This document shows, piece after piece, positions 34,501 to 45,454 of a DNA stretch of 64,000 nt. Both the position numbers and the translations under genes were made by a program. Under the pieces are notes generated by a model. The model did no database searches. It saw only the letters and a list, made by a program, of their open reading frames with translations, and was not told the DNA's origin. Origin of the DNA: Liolophura sinensis (lineage: Eukaryota > Mollusca > Polyplacophora > Chitonida > Chitonidae); the NCBI RefSeq assembly GCF_032854445.1, contig NC_088305.1, positions 12,529,606-12,593,605 on the forward strand. The letters are read 5' to 3'. Position 1 is the first letter of the stretch. The number at the start of each line of letters is the position of its first letter.

Positions 34501-35168
34501 AGGCAGGGGTGTGGAAAGAGAAAATGCACGTAAACAGTCCGTTAAGGTTGGCGGTTGGTGTATGATGGGGAAATCTATCTAGTAGAAGCTGTTCAGGCCC
34601 TTGTTAAGCTATGAGGTATAATGTCACTGTAAAATCAGGATGTGGTACTTCGCCAGTTAAACTAGACAACTTTATACCGCCCGTCTTTCAAGGAAACTCG
34701 CCCCCAGAAGTCAAACGCTCGGGATGTGCGCAATTCACTTTCCAAGGCTTCTCGCGGAAGTGTGTAAATGTACTTCTTTTCAAAACCAATGATTGAGCTC
34801 ACGTAATAACTATCAGTGGGAAGCTGGTGTGAAAAAAAAATAAAGTTATAGTCATGGATTATGATGTTATTTGCATGTTTATTGACACCGGTCACACGTC
34901 ACGCGAAGGTCACATACGTAACACAGAATCACTTCACCTGGGAGAAAAATGTAAAGTGTGGATAGATATTTTACTGCTGTTTCATGCCAACTAATTGATG
35001 AAAAGATTTATCATCGCAATAAACACGTTTTTCAATGGGTATCCATAATAATGTCGCGTGGGTCACACACGGAACGTCGTTTTTGTGTCCATTTCGATAG
35101 TTATTGGAAGACCATTGAAAAAAAATTACCTTATAAATATGAGAAACTTATACCGTTAAGTAAAAATG
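34499..35168 (+). repeat. Direct repeat (partner 30781-31435)
   Basis: The second copy of the region that lies upstream of the piggyBac frame. Here it is followed by unrelated sequence (gcatgtatcacttctgttgt), so the second element lacks the transposase. Confidence 0.85.
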
Positions 35169-35250
35169 GCATGTATCACTTCTGTTGTCTATGCTGCCCT
35201 AAAATATGACAAAGTTCTACAAAATTTGTTTTAATTATTAACGTTACACG

Positions 35251-35410
35251 TAATGATGAAAACGCCATGCGGGTAAACTGTCTTCGTTCGTCTGTTTTTG
35301 TTTTGCTTTCATAAAACAAAATACGGTTTGACGCGGCCCATTAATAAAAGTTTTGCTCGAAGAAGTGAGTTGTCACCCGTTAGAATTATTACACACACTT
35401 TTTGACAACA
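35251..35410 (+). repeat. Direct repeat (partner 33899-34061)
   Basis: Ends in gacaacatattcttt, just where the other copy enters its CTCF-like array. This copy has no array. Confidence 0.85.
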
Positions 35411-36790
35411 TATTCTTTACACTAAGTAATACAACATTATGATTCTGGGAAACCTGGCCTGAAGGGATGTTCCAATGCATGTCATCGGCTAGCCATCACC
35501 AAGAGTGTAAACTGTCACAAGGAACCAAGTAAAAATGTATCAATGACCCTGCTTTATATGCTTCTGCGATAGATCGACCAATACAGTTAAGTTTGTTGTT
35601 CATTTCTACGTTGTTGTTTCATGCATCTCTGCAGTAGGGACTGGTTCAATCAGAACTAGATTTTCCTTCTAGGCTCACCAAGTTATAACACCAAGTTAGC
35701 GATTTGAAAGGCAGGACAAGACACACTGCCAAATTCCAGCATAAACTGCGTGTTCAGAGCACTCTGGAGGCAATTGAGTGTTTTTGACACTAAAAAATAA
35801 CCCGGGAGATGTAGGAATTAACTTGCAATCACAGATGTTGGGCACAGGCGCAGTAAGACATGCATTCATTGGAATTTGAAGATACTGATATAAAAACACT
35901 AAAAGACAAAACCACAGGTAAATAAAGTAGGTCAGTTCATGTTGATTTCTACACACTATATTCCAACCCCAAAAAATACAGAAATAGATGTTGAACTACA
36001 TGTATATTAATGTTGATTGGGGGAATATAGCAAAAAGACCATGTTTTAAATAGTGTACTTCATTTAAATGCGGCCATAACCTGAAGAAACACAGTAAAGT
36101 TCATTCAGTCTTGTAATATTTATTTAAAACACTAAAATGAAAAGTTAAACAATTTTATATATACAGTAATTTCTAAATAAGTATTATACTATGAACAAGT
36201 TACTTATAAATGTTAAAATTTTACAATTTCTTAGTTATAAATATTTGTACTGCACTATTATATATTCTTAAATAACAGTAAATAGTATGTGTAAATACAA
36301 ATTTCAACTATATACATATATCTCATCCTTGTATAACAAATTAAACAATAACATAAGTATTTTTTTGGACAAGAGGCGGTGGACAGAGACTGTAAGGCAA
36401 GAATTGGCCAAGACAGCAGTTTTTTCAGCAATACCTTGACCGATAGGAAACCAATTTGATAAAGGAAAATAGCTTATGGAGGGAACCAGCTTGTTGGAGG
36501 GAATTAAAATGTACTATATCTTAGTTTTTTATAGAATCTACCACATTTTTATGTGGTAAACTCCAGAGGGAAACTTAAGAGGAAACCAAAATAACATTAA
36601 GATTAAAAAAGGAGCTGTCCTTGGCAGATAATTCTGATTATCACCGCACAAAAAAAGAAAAAGTGGCAGAAAATGCAAAACTACATTAACTGCAAACTAA
36701 GATTTTCTAAGGGGGTGCCTAAGTTTGCAAGTTAATGGCAGTTAATGGCAGTTTTACATTTGTGCCACTTCTCCTGTCTTTTGTGACGGG
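35411..36790. other. Intergenic, nothing recognised
   Basis: AT-rich. No supported gene. The left part of any 3' UTR of the minus-strand gene ending at 36998 may reach in here. Confidence 0.4.
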
Positions 36791-36794
36791 GTAA

Positions 36795-36874
36795 CTGAGT
36801 GCACATCAAACACCTTTTGTTTGATGGCACTCAGGCGTTGATGGCTCAAAGCTTCCCTTGCTTGAGCCATCAAC
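36795..36874. other. Two adjacent hairpins downstream of the six-exon gene
   Basis: Hairpin 1 (36795-36834) pairs ctgagtgc with gcactcag and continues atcaaac with gtttgat around a 7-base loop. Hairpin 2 (36837-36874) pairs gttgatggctcaa with ttgagccatcaac perfectly, 13 bp, with a 12-base loop. They are 124 bases past the predicted stop codon of the minus-strand gene, so they would lie in its 3' UTR. Confidence 0.7.
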
Positions 36875-36997
36875 AGCCCTACCAGACAGCTCCCCCCCCC
36901 ACCCCACCCCAGTCAAATAGTACTATGGTCAAGGTCAAGGCAAAAATTCTGTGGATTTCCTGCCGATTTTTCACTGCCACAACACCTCCGATGTATT

Positions 36998-37144
36998 TCA
37001 TCCGTGTAGGAAGCCAGTTCCTGCCGATAATCTCTCGAATCTGGTCCGGCAACAGGGATCGCGTCGGCAGTGCTGACAGCAGTCCCTCTGTTGAGGAGCA
37101 GATTCATGACGAACAACGACCTGGCCAGTCTTGAAAGCATCAAC
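36998..37144 (-). CDS. Exon 6 (terminal) of the six-exon gene
   Basis: Acceptor ctgttaacag. 48 codons with seven Cys and many Arg, stop TGA. Phase 0 from exon 5. The overlapping alternative frame is longer and less Cys-rich, so a one-base error here would change the C-end. Confidence 0.45.
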   Translation of the reverse strand, partial: VDAFKTGQVVVRHESAPQQRDCCQHCRRDPCCRTRFERLSAGTGFLHG

Positions 37145-40100
37145 CTGTTAACAGAAAGAAAAAAATTGTCAGGAAAAAATGTGGACTCTTCATGTGGTAA
37201 TCATGCAGTACCTCATACACACAGACAGACAGACAAATGACATATCTCTGTGTGTATGATGTACTGCTTGATTATCACATGCAGACAAAATGTTTTCACA
37301 TCTCCTTAATGAATACAGACACACACATGGCTGACATCTCCTGTAATGAAACACAGACACGCACACATGGCTGATTTCTGAACTAATAAAAAAATAGAAG
37401 TTACGTTAATTAACTTCTTGTTTCAGTACTATAGATATTTGCTGAGTTTTTCTCATTATACTCGTCAATTTATTTGTGTTAATATATATAATATTTAGCA
37501 TGAAGATTGGTTTGTTTGAAAATGATTCTTGTTTTCAAAGAGGTCTACATGACACCTTGGCACATGATAAACTATTTTTGTGAAACAACCTCATTTGGGG
37601 GCATGGCAAATATATTTATTCCAATACTGCCCTAGACATGAACAACAGTGTTACACTAACATTTATGTAATTAACATCCCGAATATACATACCTATTCCA
37701 TTTCAGTTTATTACCTGGAAGCCTATTTCTAGTGCTATGTGAAACAGTCTGTGCGTTTTACAATCACAGAAGTACAGATTTATTTCCTAAAATTGTATAC
37801 ATGTTTAAGATGTCTACAGTTCTTACCAGGTCGTTGCTCGATGTAATGTCCACAAAGTCGGGGACTCTGTGGCCCTCCGCCCTGTCACCCCTTCCAGAAT
37901 CCCCATCCATCAGTGTAACCATCTGAAACAGAATTAAATATGACATGATTACTATGACATAATTGGTTACATACTTTATGCACTTAGTGAAAAATGGATT
38001 TGCATTTCACAACAGCATGCTTTGATATTCTTGATACGGGTGTTGACTATTTCTGTATACAGCAGGACTGCTTTTACTGACGTCATCAGTGTGAGATTAC
38101 ATTTACCATGACATGTTTCAATACACATTTACAGACAAGTTATATGGAAATAAAACAAAGGCCATTTGCAAATAACATTACCACAGCCTTTTTGTTTACA
38201 AGCACTTAAAAACTTAACCTTACCGTTGCGTTGCTCCAGCTTTCCACCTCATGTGCTATCTTTCTTTTTCTTTTCCCTTTCCCCTTTCCTTTCCCCTGAA
38301 CTTCTCCCGTTCCTTTTTCCCCCACTACCACCTACACTATATTCCCCAGCTACCCCTTCACTATCCCCCGTTGACACATTCAGACCGCCCACCACCAATA
38401 CTTGACCCCTCCACCCCCAGCTACACCAACCCCTACCAAAATGCTATTACTAATCCCCCCAGCTACACCCTCACTACTATTCCCCTCTACTGCTATAAAA
38501 CCTAAATCCCTCACATCCTCCCACTACCACCACTCTTAGTCTGAGGTAGAAAAATCAATTTCTTCCAACAACTGCAAAAAAGGCAAATCATAACCAAATA
38601 AATTTAAAGATAATTGGAAGTATTATTTGCTATTATTTGCATTGCAATGTAATAAAATTTAACCATCTAGAGAACAATCAATCAACCTGAATAGCTTTAT
38701 TCAACCAAGTTCTAGTTCAAGTTCTAAACAAACATAAAGTAACCATCAATAGTAGCAAAGAGTCTACTAACAGAAAGAAACAAGGATGTTTATAAAGAAC
38801 AACTTTAACAAATGTTGAACAGAGATTTTGATACCTTGTCTTCAGGCCAAATGGTGATATAGCTTCCTGGAGCCCAATGTCCGGACTCCAGGGACTTTGT
38901 AATGGCCTGGCCCCTGTGGGTTTGGGGCCAGGCCTGATCTATTATATCCAATTCTTCTAGTGCTACACACTGAAAAGAGAAGATTTGGCCCAGGTTATTA
39001 TTTTTTTCTAAATATGGAGAATATTTATTGTAATAATCTGAGATAAAGGGAATGACATTTTACTTATGTATAAGAATGATAGGTTTACCTCCAATTGCGA
39101 GAATCTCCACGAGATATTTCCGCCCACCATGAAGCAGGTGGCAGACAGAGGAGATTTTAATCTCTGAGGACGGCAAAGAAAACTTTGGCTTTGACATTCG
39201 AGTAGTATTGCCGTCCTCGTCGAAGAGAATAAAGTACTCTGAAATAGAGAAAACAGATTTAGAAAAAATATTAAGATGTATGGCAGTCTGTTGAAAATCA
39301 ATTTTAAAATGGCTGTAGAAATATTAAGACCATCAATAATACAAGTTATATAATCACATTGAGTATGCCAAAAAAAACAAAAACAAAAACAAAAAAAAAA
39401 ACATGTTTGAAACAAATGCTGAATGCTATTTTAGTAGGCCAATACTGAAGATACCATTTTCCTTCTCTGCTGTCAGCTGCTTCATAAACTGGCTTGTGGT
39501 GCATGGTGCTAATGTGTAAAAAAAATGAAAAAAAAATTTATCGATGATTTCTTCGTTGCATTGAAAATAAGTTTGTGTTGTATACTGCCAGTTCAGAACA
39601 TTTTACTTTACTTTTATATAGCCAGTAAATGTGACAGCAGTGAGAAAAGGGTTTTATAGTACATATATCATGATCAATAAATACACAACGGAAATCGTAA
39701 TAAAATGCAAAATTTTTATCAACATATAGAAATGTGGGAATGTACTGGCGGTTTTATTCCTAAAGCAACGCTTATAGAAACTTGTCTCAATCGGCAAACT
39801 TGCTTTTATGCATACAATATTCTTGAGTATGGGGTAAAACACCAGTCATAAATAAATCAAATTTATGCAACCAGTTTGCTTCGGCAGTTTATTTTAAAAG
39901 AATAGACAAAATTGTCTCCCTTTTTAACCTTCATTCGACCGTGAACTACTAAAAAAATGTACAGTAGGCTACTTGAAGACGAGCGCTGCGATATTTATTT
40001 ATACCATTTTACTTTTACAAGTTTAGGTTATTTTGTACATGTTGGATGTCAACATAAGGTTATGTGAGATTGCCCACCCTGCTGTATTCGTAATTTAAGA

Positions 40101-40283
40101 TCATGTGAACAGAAGACGGGGCCTCAATGTGCTTGTGCGGAAAACCCGTAAGTTGTTTTCAATTGCTCAAATGAAGCGGGAGTTGACGAGTCCAGAATAA
40201 TAAATGCAGTTGTTACCATAGTGAGTAACTGGTGTTTGTATCTGAACAAATTTGAAAAAAGAGAACTGAGTCAAAACGTTCAT
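36998..40283 (-). CDS. Predicted six-exon gene, 213 aa, function unknown
   Basis: Read on the minus strand, exons 40217-40283, 39455-39508, 39089-39238, 38835-38962, 37827-37922 and 36998-37144 have GT..AG borders. Their phases agree throughout and total 642 bases (213 aa plus stop). The middle is protein-like: YFILFDEDGNTTRM, then VCHLLHGGRKYLVEILAIG, then GHWAPGSYITIWPEDK. A Tyr/Phe-rich start, an acidic turn, and a Gly-x-x-Tyr-x-x-x-(Ile/Val)-Leu-x-Ile-Gly block recall the region in front of BEN domains in some invertebrate proteins, but I see no clear BEN domain. The last exon (VDAFKTGQVVVRHE, then Cys/Arg-rich) is also open in a second frame (SRLARSLFVMNLLLNRG), so the C-end is uncertain. 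The first exon rests only on phase and a start codon. Confidence 0.5.
37827..37922 (-). CDS. Exon 5 of the six-exon gene
   Basis: Acceptor tctgtttcag, donor gtaagaac. 32 codons (MVTLMDGDSGRGDR, PDFVDITSSNDL), phase 0 at both ends. The only open frame of the three. Confidence 0.6.
38235..38530 (+). other. Long pyrimidine-rich tract in intron 4
   Basis: About 300 bases of C and T with few purines on the plus strand (ttcccctttcctttcccctg, ccaccacc, ccccagctacacc repeats). In the minus-strand transcript this is purine-rich. Open frames here are low-complexity artefacts. Confidence 0.8.
38835..38962 (-). CDS. Exon 4 of the six-exon gene
   Basis: Of two tandem acceptors (ttttcag and tgtgtag) only the second, ending at 38963, keeps the frame from exon 3. 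Reads LEELDIIDQAWPQTHRGQAI. Donor gtatcaa, phase 0. Confidence 0.6.
39089..39238 (-). CDS. Exon 3 of the six-exon gene
   Basis: Acceptor ctatttcag, donor gtaaacc. Completes a Glu codon from exon 2, then 49 codons, leaving one base (phase 1). The most protein-like exon of the gene. Confidence 0.6.
39455..39508 (-). CDS. Exon 2 of the six-exon gene
   Basis: Acceptor ttacacattag, donor gtatct. 54 bases reading PCTTSQFMKQLTAEKEN. Supported by phase matches on both sides. Confidence 0.45.
39818..39862 (+). repeat. SINE family 1, last 45 bases
   Basis: Only attcttgagtatggggtaaa acaccagtcataaataa remains. In intron 1 of the six-exon gene. Confidence 0.65.
40217..40283 (-). CDS. Candidate first coding exon of the six-exon gene
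   Basis: ATG 40281-40283 (MNVLTQFSFFKFVQIQTPV) to donor tatg|gtaaca in phase 1, as exon 2 needs. No homology support. Alternative first exons upstream cannot be excluded. Confidence 0.35.
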
Positions 40284-40290
40284 TTTGAAC

Positions 40291-40306
40291 GTAAATGGCG
40301 GCGGAA
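40291..40306 (+). promoter_or_regulatory. YY1-type motif near the putative gene start
   Basis: AAATGGCGGCGG at 40293-40304 matches the AANATGGCGGC motif often found just downstream of animal transcription starts. It lies in the predicted 5' UTR of the six-exon gene, in the reverse orientation relative to it. Confidence 0.35.
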
Positions 40307-40724
40307 AGCTGCGGTACCCGTAAAGGGTTATTTCCGGAGTTTTTTGCAGGATTAAATGTACCATACATGGCTCGACGCAAATACACACCCTCGTAGGCAA
40401 TTGCTGGTTCGTATTCACAGAATTAGTTTGATTTTAAATATATCTGTGTCGCTAAATTAATTGAATACTGAATTTAATTGCCTTAAACAAATCGAGAAGT
40501 TGATTTAGGGAAACCGTTTCTTTCGTTTGGTTACATAAACCTGTATTTCGGGTTAAAAACCCGTATACTTACATAAAGTCTAATATTCTTTATTCCCAGA
40601 TGGGAGCAGTGCTTCCGAAATGTAATGCCTAATATGGCATCAAACATATCCTGGTTGACTGAGTACAATTTGCACATTTTTGGCAAAGATTCTACACGCT
40701 CAACTCTATACATGATTTATTTGA

Positions 40725-41078
40725 CAGCATCGCTGGCGATGTTGTTACAAAATATTTGAGGGCCATTGGCCTATATCATAGAATTTAAATTTTAATCGTA
40801 ATAAATATTTACAGATGAAAAGTTAAATACATATAGATTTCTAGATATACTATTTTTAAAATATGCAGGCTTTCGACTTTTTAACTCTTATTTTTCTTTT
40901 AACTGATTTTAAACATGTCTGAACTTTTTTGTTCCATTTTTGATGCTCCTGCGGTCATACCGCAAACCTCAACCGCCTCGTCTCTTCACCTTATTCTCGC
41001 CACGATATGGCTGCAATGTTGCCAAAGTGGCGTAAAGCCATAATCATTCATTCATTTATTCGTTCATTCATTCTTTGG
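40725..41078 (+). repeat. Dispersed repeat with (CATT)n tail, copy 2
   Basis: Partner of 9970-10265. It has a longer middle (tttctagatatactattttt) and a clear attcattcatttattcgttc tail. Confidence 0.75.
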
Positions 41079-41264
41079 TTTGCAAAAACGACAAACAAAT
41101 TGATATAATTTATCTAACGGTAAATATGCAGAACTTTAGCACGTGTAAAGTTCGTTATCGACCTTTGTCTTAAGGGCGTCGGAATGAATGCCATAGATTT
41201 GGATGAAAATGCGATGATATTAGGTATTCTTGCAAGAAACATGTCAAACAACAGTCAAAACGAA

Positions 41265-41353
41265 GGATATTGAGTAATTCTAGGCCTGCAGTGAGTCTAA
41301 TAAATTACAATTAAGATCACTGCATTTTTTTGGACCTAATTCTGCAAAATATA
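41265..41353 (+). repeat. Dispersed 400-bp repeat, left piece, interrupted by Tc1 copy C
   Basis: Reads ttgagtaattctaggcctgc to acctaattctgc and then meets the transposon terminal repeat. Its other part resumes at about 42945. Confidence 0.7.
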
Positions 41354-42905
41354 AACTACCGGGCAAAAGAAACGTATAACTTTTAAATGCAGTTTTTTCT
41401 ATGGAAAAATAAGTTGAATAAGTTTGAACGTTGTGCGAATACGTTTGCACATAAGCACCCTGTGTACACGTCACTTTTTAACAAGACTCATTGAAATTGG
41501 TGTAAGACATCATGAAAAATCGGAAAAACAGAGTTTCGGGCCCTGTTGAAAATTCTCGATAATGACCGCCGTGTAAATACCGATGTAGCACATGGTAAGG
41601 GTGCAATACCATAAAAAACATCTAAGAGATGCCGAGACTCACACAAGCAGAACGTGATAGAGCCACTGGCATGGCCGACATGGGGGCCAGCCAACACCAC
41701 ATTGCCAGAACATTCAATTGCAGTCAAGCCACCATCAGCAGACTGTTGGGTCGTTACCGCCTAACAGGCAGGACACAAGATCGTCCAAGATCGGGCAGGC
41801 CAAGTGTTACAACGGCTGGCGAAGACCGATACATCCGCACAATCCACCTGCGTAACCGGTTTGTGACGGCAACGTCAACGGCGGAAACGGCACTGGGACA
41901 CCCCATCAGCAGACGCACAGTCTTACGACGACTCCGCGTGAGTGGTATCAGAGCCTATCGGCCCTTCCGTGGAATGGCATTGACTCCTCTACACCGTCAA
42001 AACAGTCTGCGCTGGGCAAGAGTTGTACGTCGATGGCAGCGGCAAGACTGGGAAAGAGTGCTGTTCACTGATGAAAGCCGATATAACCTCTTCAGAAATG
42101 ATGGTCGAATTCGTGTGTATCGACGCAGGGGAGAGCGATTGGCACAAAACTGCATTCAGAATGTCCACCCTTTTGGTGCTGGTGGGGTGCTTGTATGGGG
42201 CGGAATTTGTGGACAGGTGAGAACGAGATTGGTCATCATCCAGGGAAATCTGACTGGCCAAAGATACCGAGATGAAATATTGGAACCTGTTGTGGTGCCA
42301 TTCGTGCATCAACAGCAAAGGGGTATCCTTTTGCAGCAGGACAATGCACGACCTCATACCGCCAGAGTTGTACTAAATTATCTGGACACCGTTGATGTCA
42401 ACGTACTGCCTTGGCCAGCACGATCGCCAGACATGAATCCTTTAGAGCATCTGTGGGATCATCTTGATTGACGCCTGAGACAACACGTCCCTCCCCCACA
42501 ACACAGGCAACAGCTCGAACAGGCTTTATTTGAGGAGTGGGACAGAATTCCTGATGACGTCATCCGGCGGCTGACGACTTCTATGAGGAGACGTATTTTG
42601 GCTTTAATTGATGCAATGGGTGCTCACACACGCTACTAACGATCTGTCTTATGACATGATAGGACATTAGGTACATCTTTTTAAGGGAGTCCCTTTACTT
42701 GCATTTGTGTAATTTTTCAGATTTACCCCATGCCTTCTTTACTCGGCCTGACAGCAAGTGTAATATCCACATGGCTTTGAATTTTTGAACAGAACTTCGA
42801 AAATGGTTTATTGCAATATAATGCTTATCATGTTGATACTGTCTGTCTTTCTTTCTCTTTCTTGTGGTGCTGAACAAGGTTATACGTTTCTTTTGCCCGG
42901 TAGTT
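41354..42905 (+). mobile_element. Tc1-like DNA transposon, copy C, nearly intact
   Basis: 27-bp perfect inverted terminal repeats: aactaccgggcaaaagaaac plus gtataac at 41354-41380, and its complement at 42879-42905. TA precedes the left end at 41352-41353, but GC follows the right one. Same family as copy A. Inserted in a copy of the 400-bp repeat. Confidence 0.9.
41629..42639 (+). pseudogene. Tc1-like transposase with one in-frame stop
   Basis: A full-length reading frame of 336 codons broken only by TGA at 42469-42471 (codon 281), where copy A has Arg, so a single CGA-to-TGA change. N-terminal double helix-turn-helix about residues 1-110 (MADMGASQHHIARTFNCSQA, with GRYRLTGRTQDRPRSGRP as the linking basic motif). 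The catalytic triad is Asp148 (LFTDESRY), Asp238 (LLQQDNARPH) and Glu273 (PLEHLWDHLD), with 34 residues between the last two (DD34E). After the stop the frame continues to GAHTRY and TAA at 42637. The product would keep the triad but lose about 55 C-terminal residues. Probably inactive, but recently so. Confidence 0.9.
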
Positions 42906-42944
42906 GCAATTGCATGGGGAGTTGGAATGGGGGCCCTGAGTTAG

Positions 42945-43062
42945 GTAAGTTGACAAGGGACCGTATTTCACCGGTTGTGAAAAACTGTGACCATTTGCCA
43001 GATATCACTGTCATCGTTGCTCTATTCTGTTTTTCTGTACTGTATGTCTTAATTTTATGGTT
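42945..43062 (+). repeat. Dispersed 400-bp repeat, right piece
   Basis: Reads aagttgacaagggaccgtat, ttcaccggttgtg, accatttgccagatatcact and ctgtactgtatgtctta. Confidence 0.7.
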
Positions 43063-43416
43063 AAGAATTATATGCAAGGATAATACTGGTTTTCTAAATA
43101 TCTCTGAGTTTACGTAAATTGAACATGCACACATAAATTTATCAGAATCAGACATTATTTAAAGCAATTATTACAGAGAAACAAAAGCGTGACGAAATCA
43201 ATAAATAGAGAATTTGAGGAAACCATGACACATCTGGTAGTGTTTTTTCCCCTGTTTTTAAATAGGTGGGGGAGGGGTCAGTTTTCGGCCATAAATAGAG
43301 CATGATGTACATGGCCGAGACAGCGCCGTCTTTGTTTATGCCGTGTGGTTCCGAGCTAATATGGTCTACATTCACGCTGAGTGTGGGAACAATGCAACTG
43401 TATCTACGTATCTTCA

Positions 43417-43553
43417 GTCGTGCGTGGGAAGATGTACCAGCAAACTGCGGATGGTCGTGGGTCTCCCCCGGGCTTCTCCAACCATAATGCTGGCCGCTGT
43501 CGGATAAATAAATCATTGAGTGCGGCATAAAACACCAATAATATAAGTAAATA
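43417..43553 (+). repeat. SINE family 1, 3' part
   Basis: Reads gtgcgtgggaagatgtacca, actgcggatggtcgtgggtc and ccataatgctggccgctgtc, with a deletion after cccgggctt. Confidence 0.8.
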
Positions 43554-43794
43554 CACATAAATCAGCCTGCGTGTAACAAAAATACAGACACTATACCTTA
43601 TCCAGTAAACATGCAAGCCAGGACCCAGTTATCTAATGACTTTACATACAACGAATGGAAGATATCGACCACGAGTCGTAGTAAGGGTCGCCAAGGATAC
43701 ATGCGTCGAAACAGACTAAGTGACATCATTATTCAAAACGTGTAACATGCTGGAATATCAGTTGTCGTTAGCAAAATATATATCTTAGTTGCGC

Positions 43795-43978
43795 TTTGAT
43801 TCGAGTAAGTACTTCAGGTTTTATGTCGTGCTCAACAATTTTTCAGTCATATGACGAAAAAGGAATCCTTAAGGTGTATGTGATGTGCCTCCTTGTTGCA
43901 GGGCGGATTTCCACCACTCTTTTATCTAGTGCTGCTTCACTGAGACGACTTACCGGCTGAACTGTGGTGTGCGATATA
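43795..43978 (-). repeat. SINE family 3, inverted, 3' half
   Basis: Reads caacaatttttcagtcatat, gtgatgtgcctccttgttgc and ggatttccaccactctttta, complementary to the second half of the copy at 32148. Confidence 0.75.
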
Positions 43979-44129
43979 TGGAGCTCAGCTAACATTGCCT
44001 CTAAAAACTGTTACACGATTATTGCCCCTGGATATGTGGAGATAACTCTAGTATGATAATTACCACATAGTCGCACGTATTACCGTCCTCTTGTTAATTG
44101 ACCTGTCAGGATTGTAATCCAATTATTTA

Positions 44130-44312
44130 TGTAAGTGTTCAAAAAAGAAGCAAATTACACGCCCCTAGGAGCATGTCTTGAGCAGAATTATGTAAACAAA
44201 AACGCAGTGATGTTAATTGCAATTACCAGACGTCACTGATCTAGAATTACTGAAAATGCTGTGTTGTCATCACATTTAATACACAGATGCATGAAAACAG
44301 TGCAAAGGGACC
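44130..44312 (-). repeat. Dispersed 400-bp repeat, inverted
   Basis: Contains caaattacacgcccctagga, gcagtgatgttaattgcaat and gaaaatgctgtgttgtcatc. Confidence 0.75.
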
Positions 44313-44314
44313 AG

Positions 44315-45450
44315 ATCTAGGGGACGCTTAGATCTACAAACGCCCATAAATTCTTTTAGAGACTTTCGCACTCGCTTCACTCACATATGGCATTAAAAGT
44401 GCACCATAGATTTCCATTGTTAGATGCATGTTTTAGATGCATTTCCTCAAATGAATCAGTTATTAAAAATTTATTCAAAACAGTTTTGCATGGTCATCCT
44501 GATAACGTTTAATCTTATTGATCAAATAAACACATCATTTTGCACTGATTCCAAATTTGGCTATTTACTATACGTCTCTGAAGTGGCGAGTAGCAACTAG
44601 GGAAAAAACTGTACTCCAAAAACGTTCTAATTCTGTAACGATGTGGGTTAGCAGGGCCTTTGAAGACTATACTCCAATCAAATTTCTAATCGAATGACGT
44701 TCTAGTTTATTGCGTCGGATCGGGTGTAATTTGATTTCAAAACGCCGTATAGGCCAAAAAAGAGCGTTGAAAGTTCATTGGTTTAGGCTGGAGTTGTAAT
44801 CCTAGTTTGTTTCATCTCCTCGACATGGCTGGACTTGTCGATGAGGCGTTAAGCCATAACAATCTACTCTACACTGGTTGACGAAAAGCAGATAATCTGG
44901 CCTATTCATACCGTGTAGTGTGATTTCCTGCAATGCCTGTTAAGTCCACAATAACCAATATGAAGACCTAAAACAAAAGTCCGATATGATGCGTGTAGAC
45001 CATAATACTAAAGAGAATGGCCTCTTAAGCCTATGTTCTGACTCAATTATTTTGGTCAGACATAGTCGTGTGACTTACTTTTCTCTTTAGGAATTAGTTC
45101 TGGGTGGCTGCCCTAATCAATTTTAGTAGATTTTTCTCATTCAAGTGCCTGTCAACGTTCGTACACAACTACTTGTCTAGTGGAGTTGATAATAGCTCAT
45201 GTCAGACTACAAGCCTTGTAGTATCGCCCATAGTTTGCGTTTAATTTCCAGGTGACTTTAATGAAATCGATTTACACCGAATTATCTCTTAATTGTCAGC
45301 AAATGTGCTGTGGGACAAGGCCGATGACTTTAATGTGTGTATATATCCGAGATACACCAAGTTTTGTTTAACTGCCCACTAGTCAACCCGTGGTATGACT
45401 TGGAGGTCTATTTTGGTAGACTGTCTCAATGCCTAGATAGCTAAGAAGCA
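44315..45450. other. Intergenic upstream of the GPCR pair
   Basis: No gene seen. 44815-44860 is a short piece of the (CATT)n repeat family (gacatggctggacttgtcga, ggcgttaagccataac). Confidence 0.4.
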
Positions 45451-45454
45451 CGCT

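Noticed and set aside
36533-36556. Small inverted repeat taccacatttttatgtggta
   Set aside because: A short stem of a kind expected by chance in AT-rich DNA, unlike the paired hairpins at 36795-36874.
38166-38505. Ser/Pro/Phe-rich frames of about 80 codons
   Set aside because: Low-complexity translation of the pyrimidine tract, with no other support.
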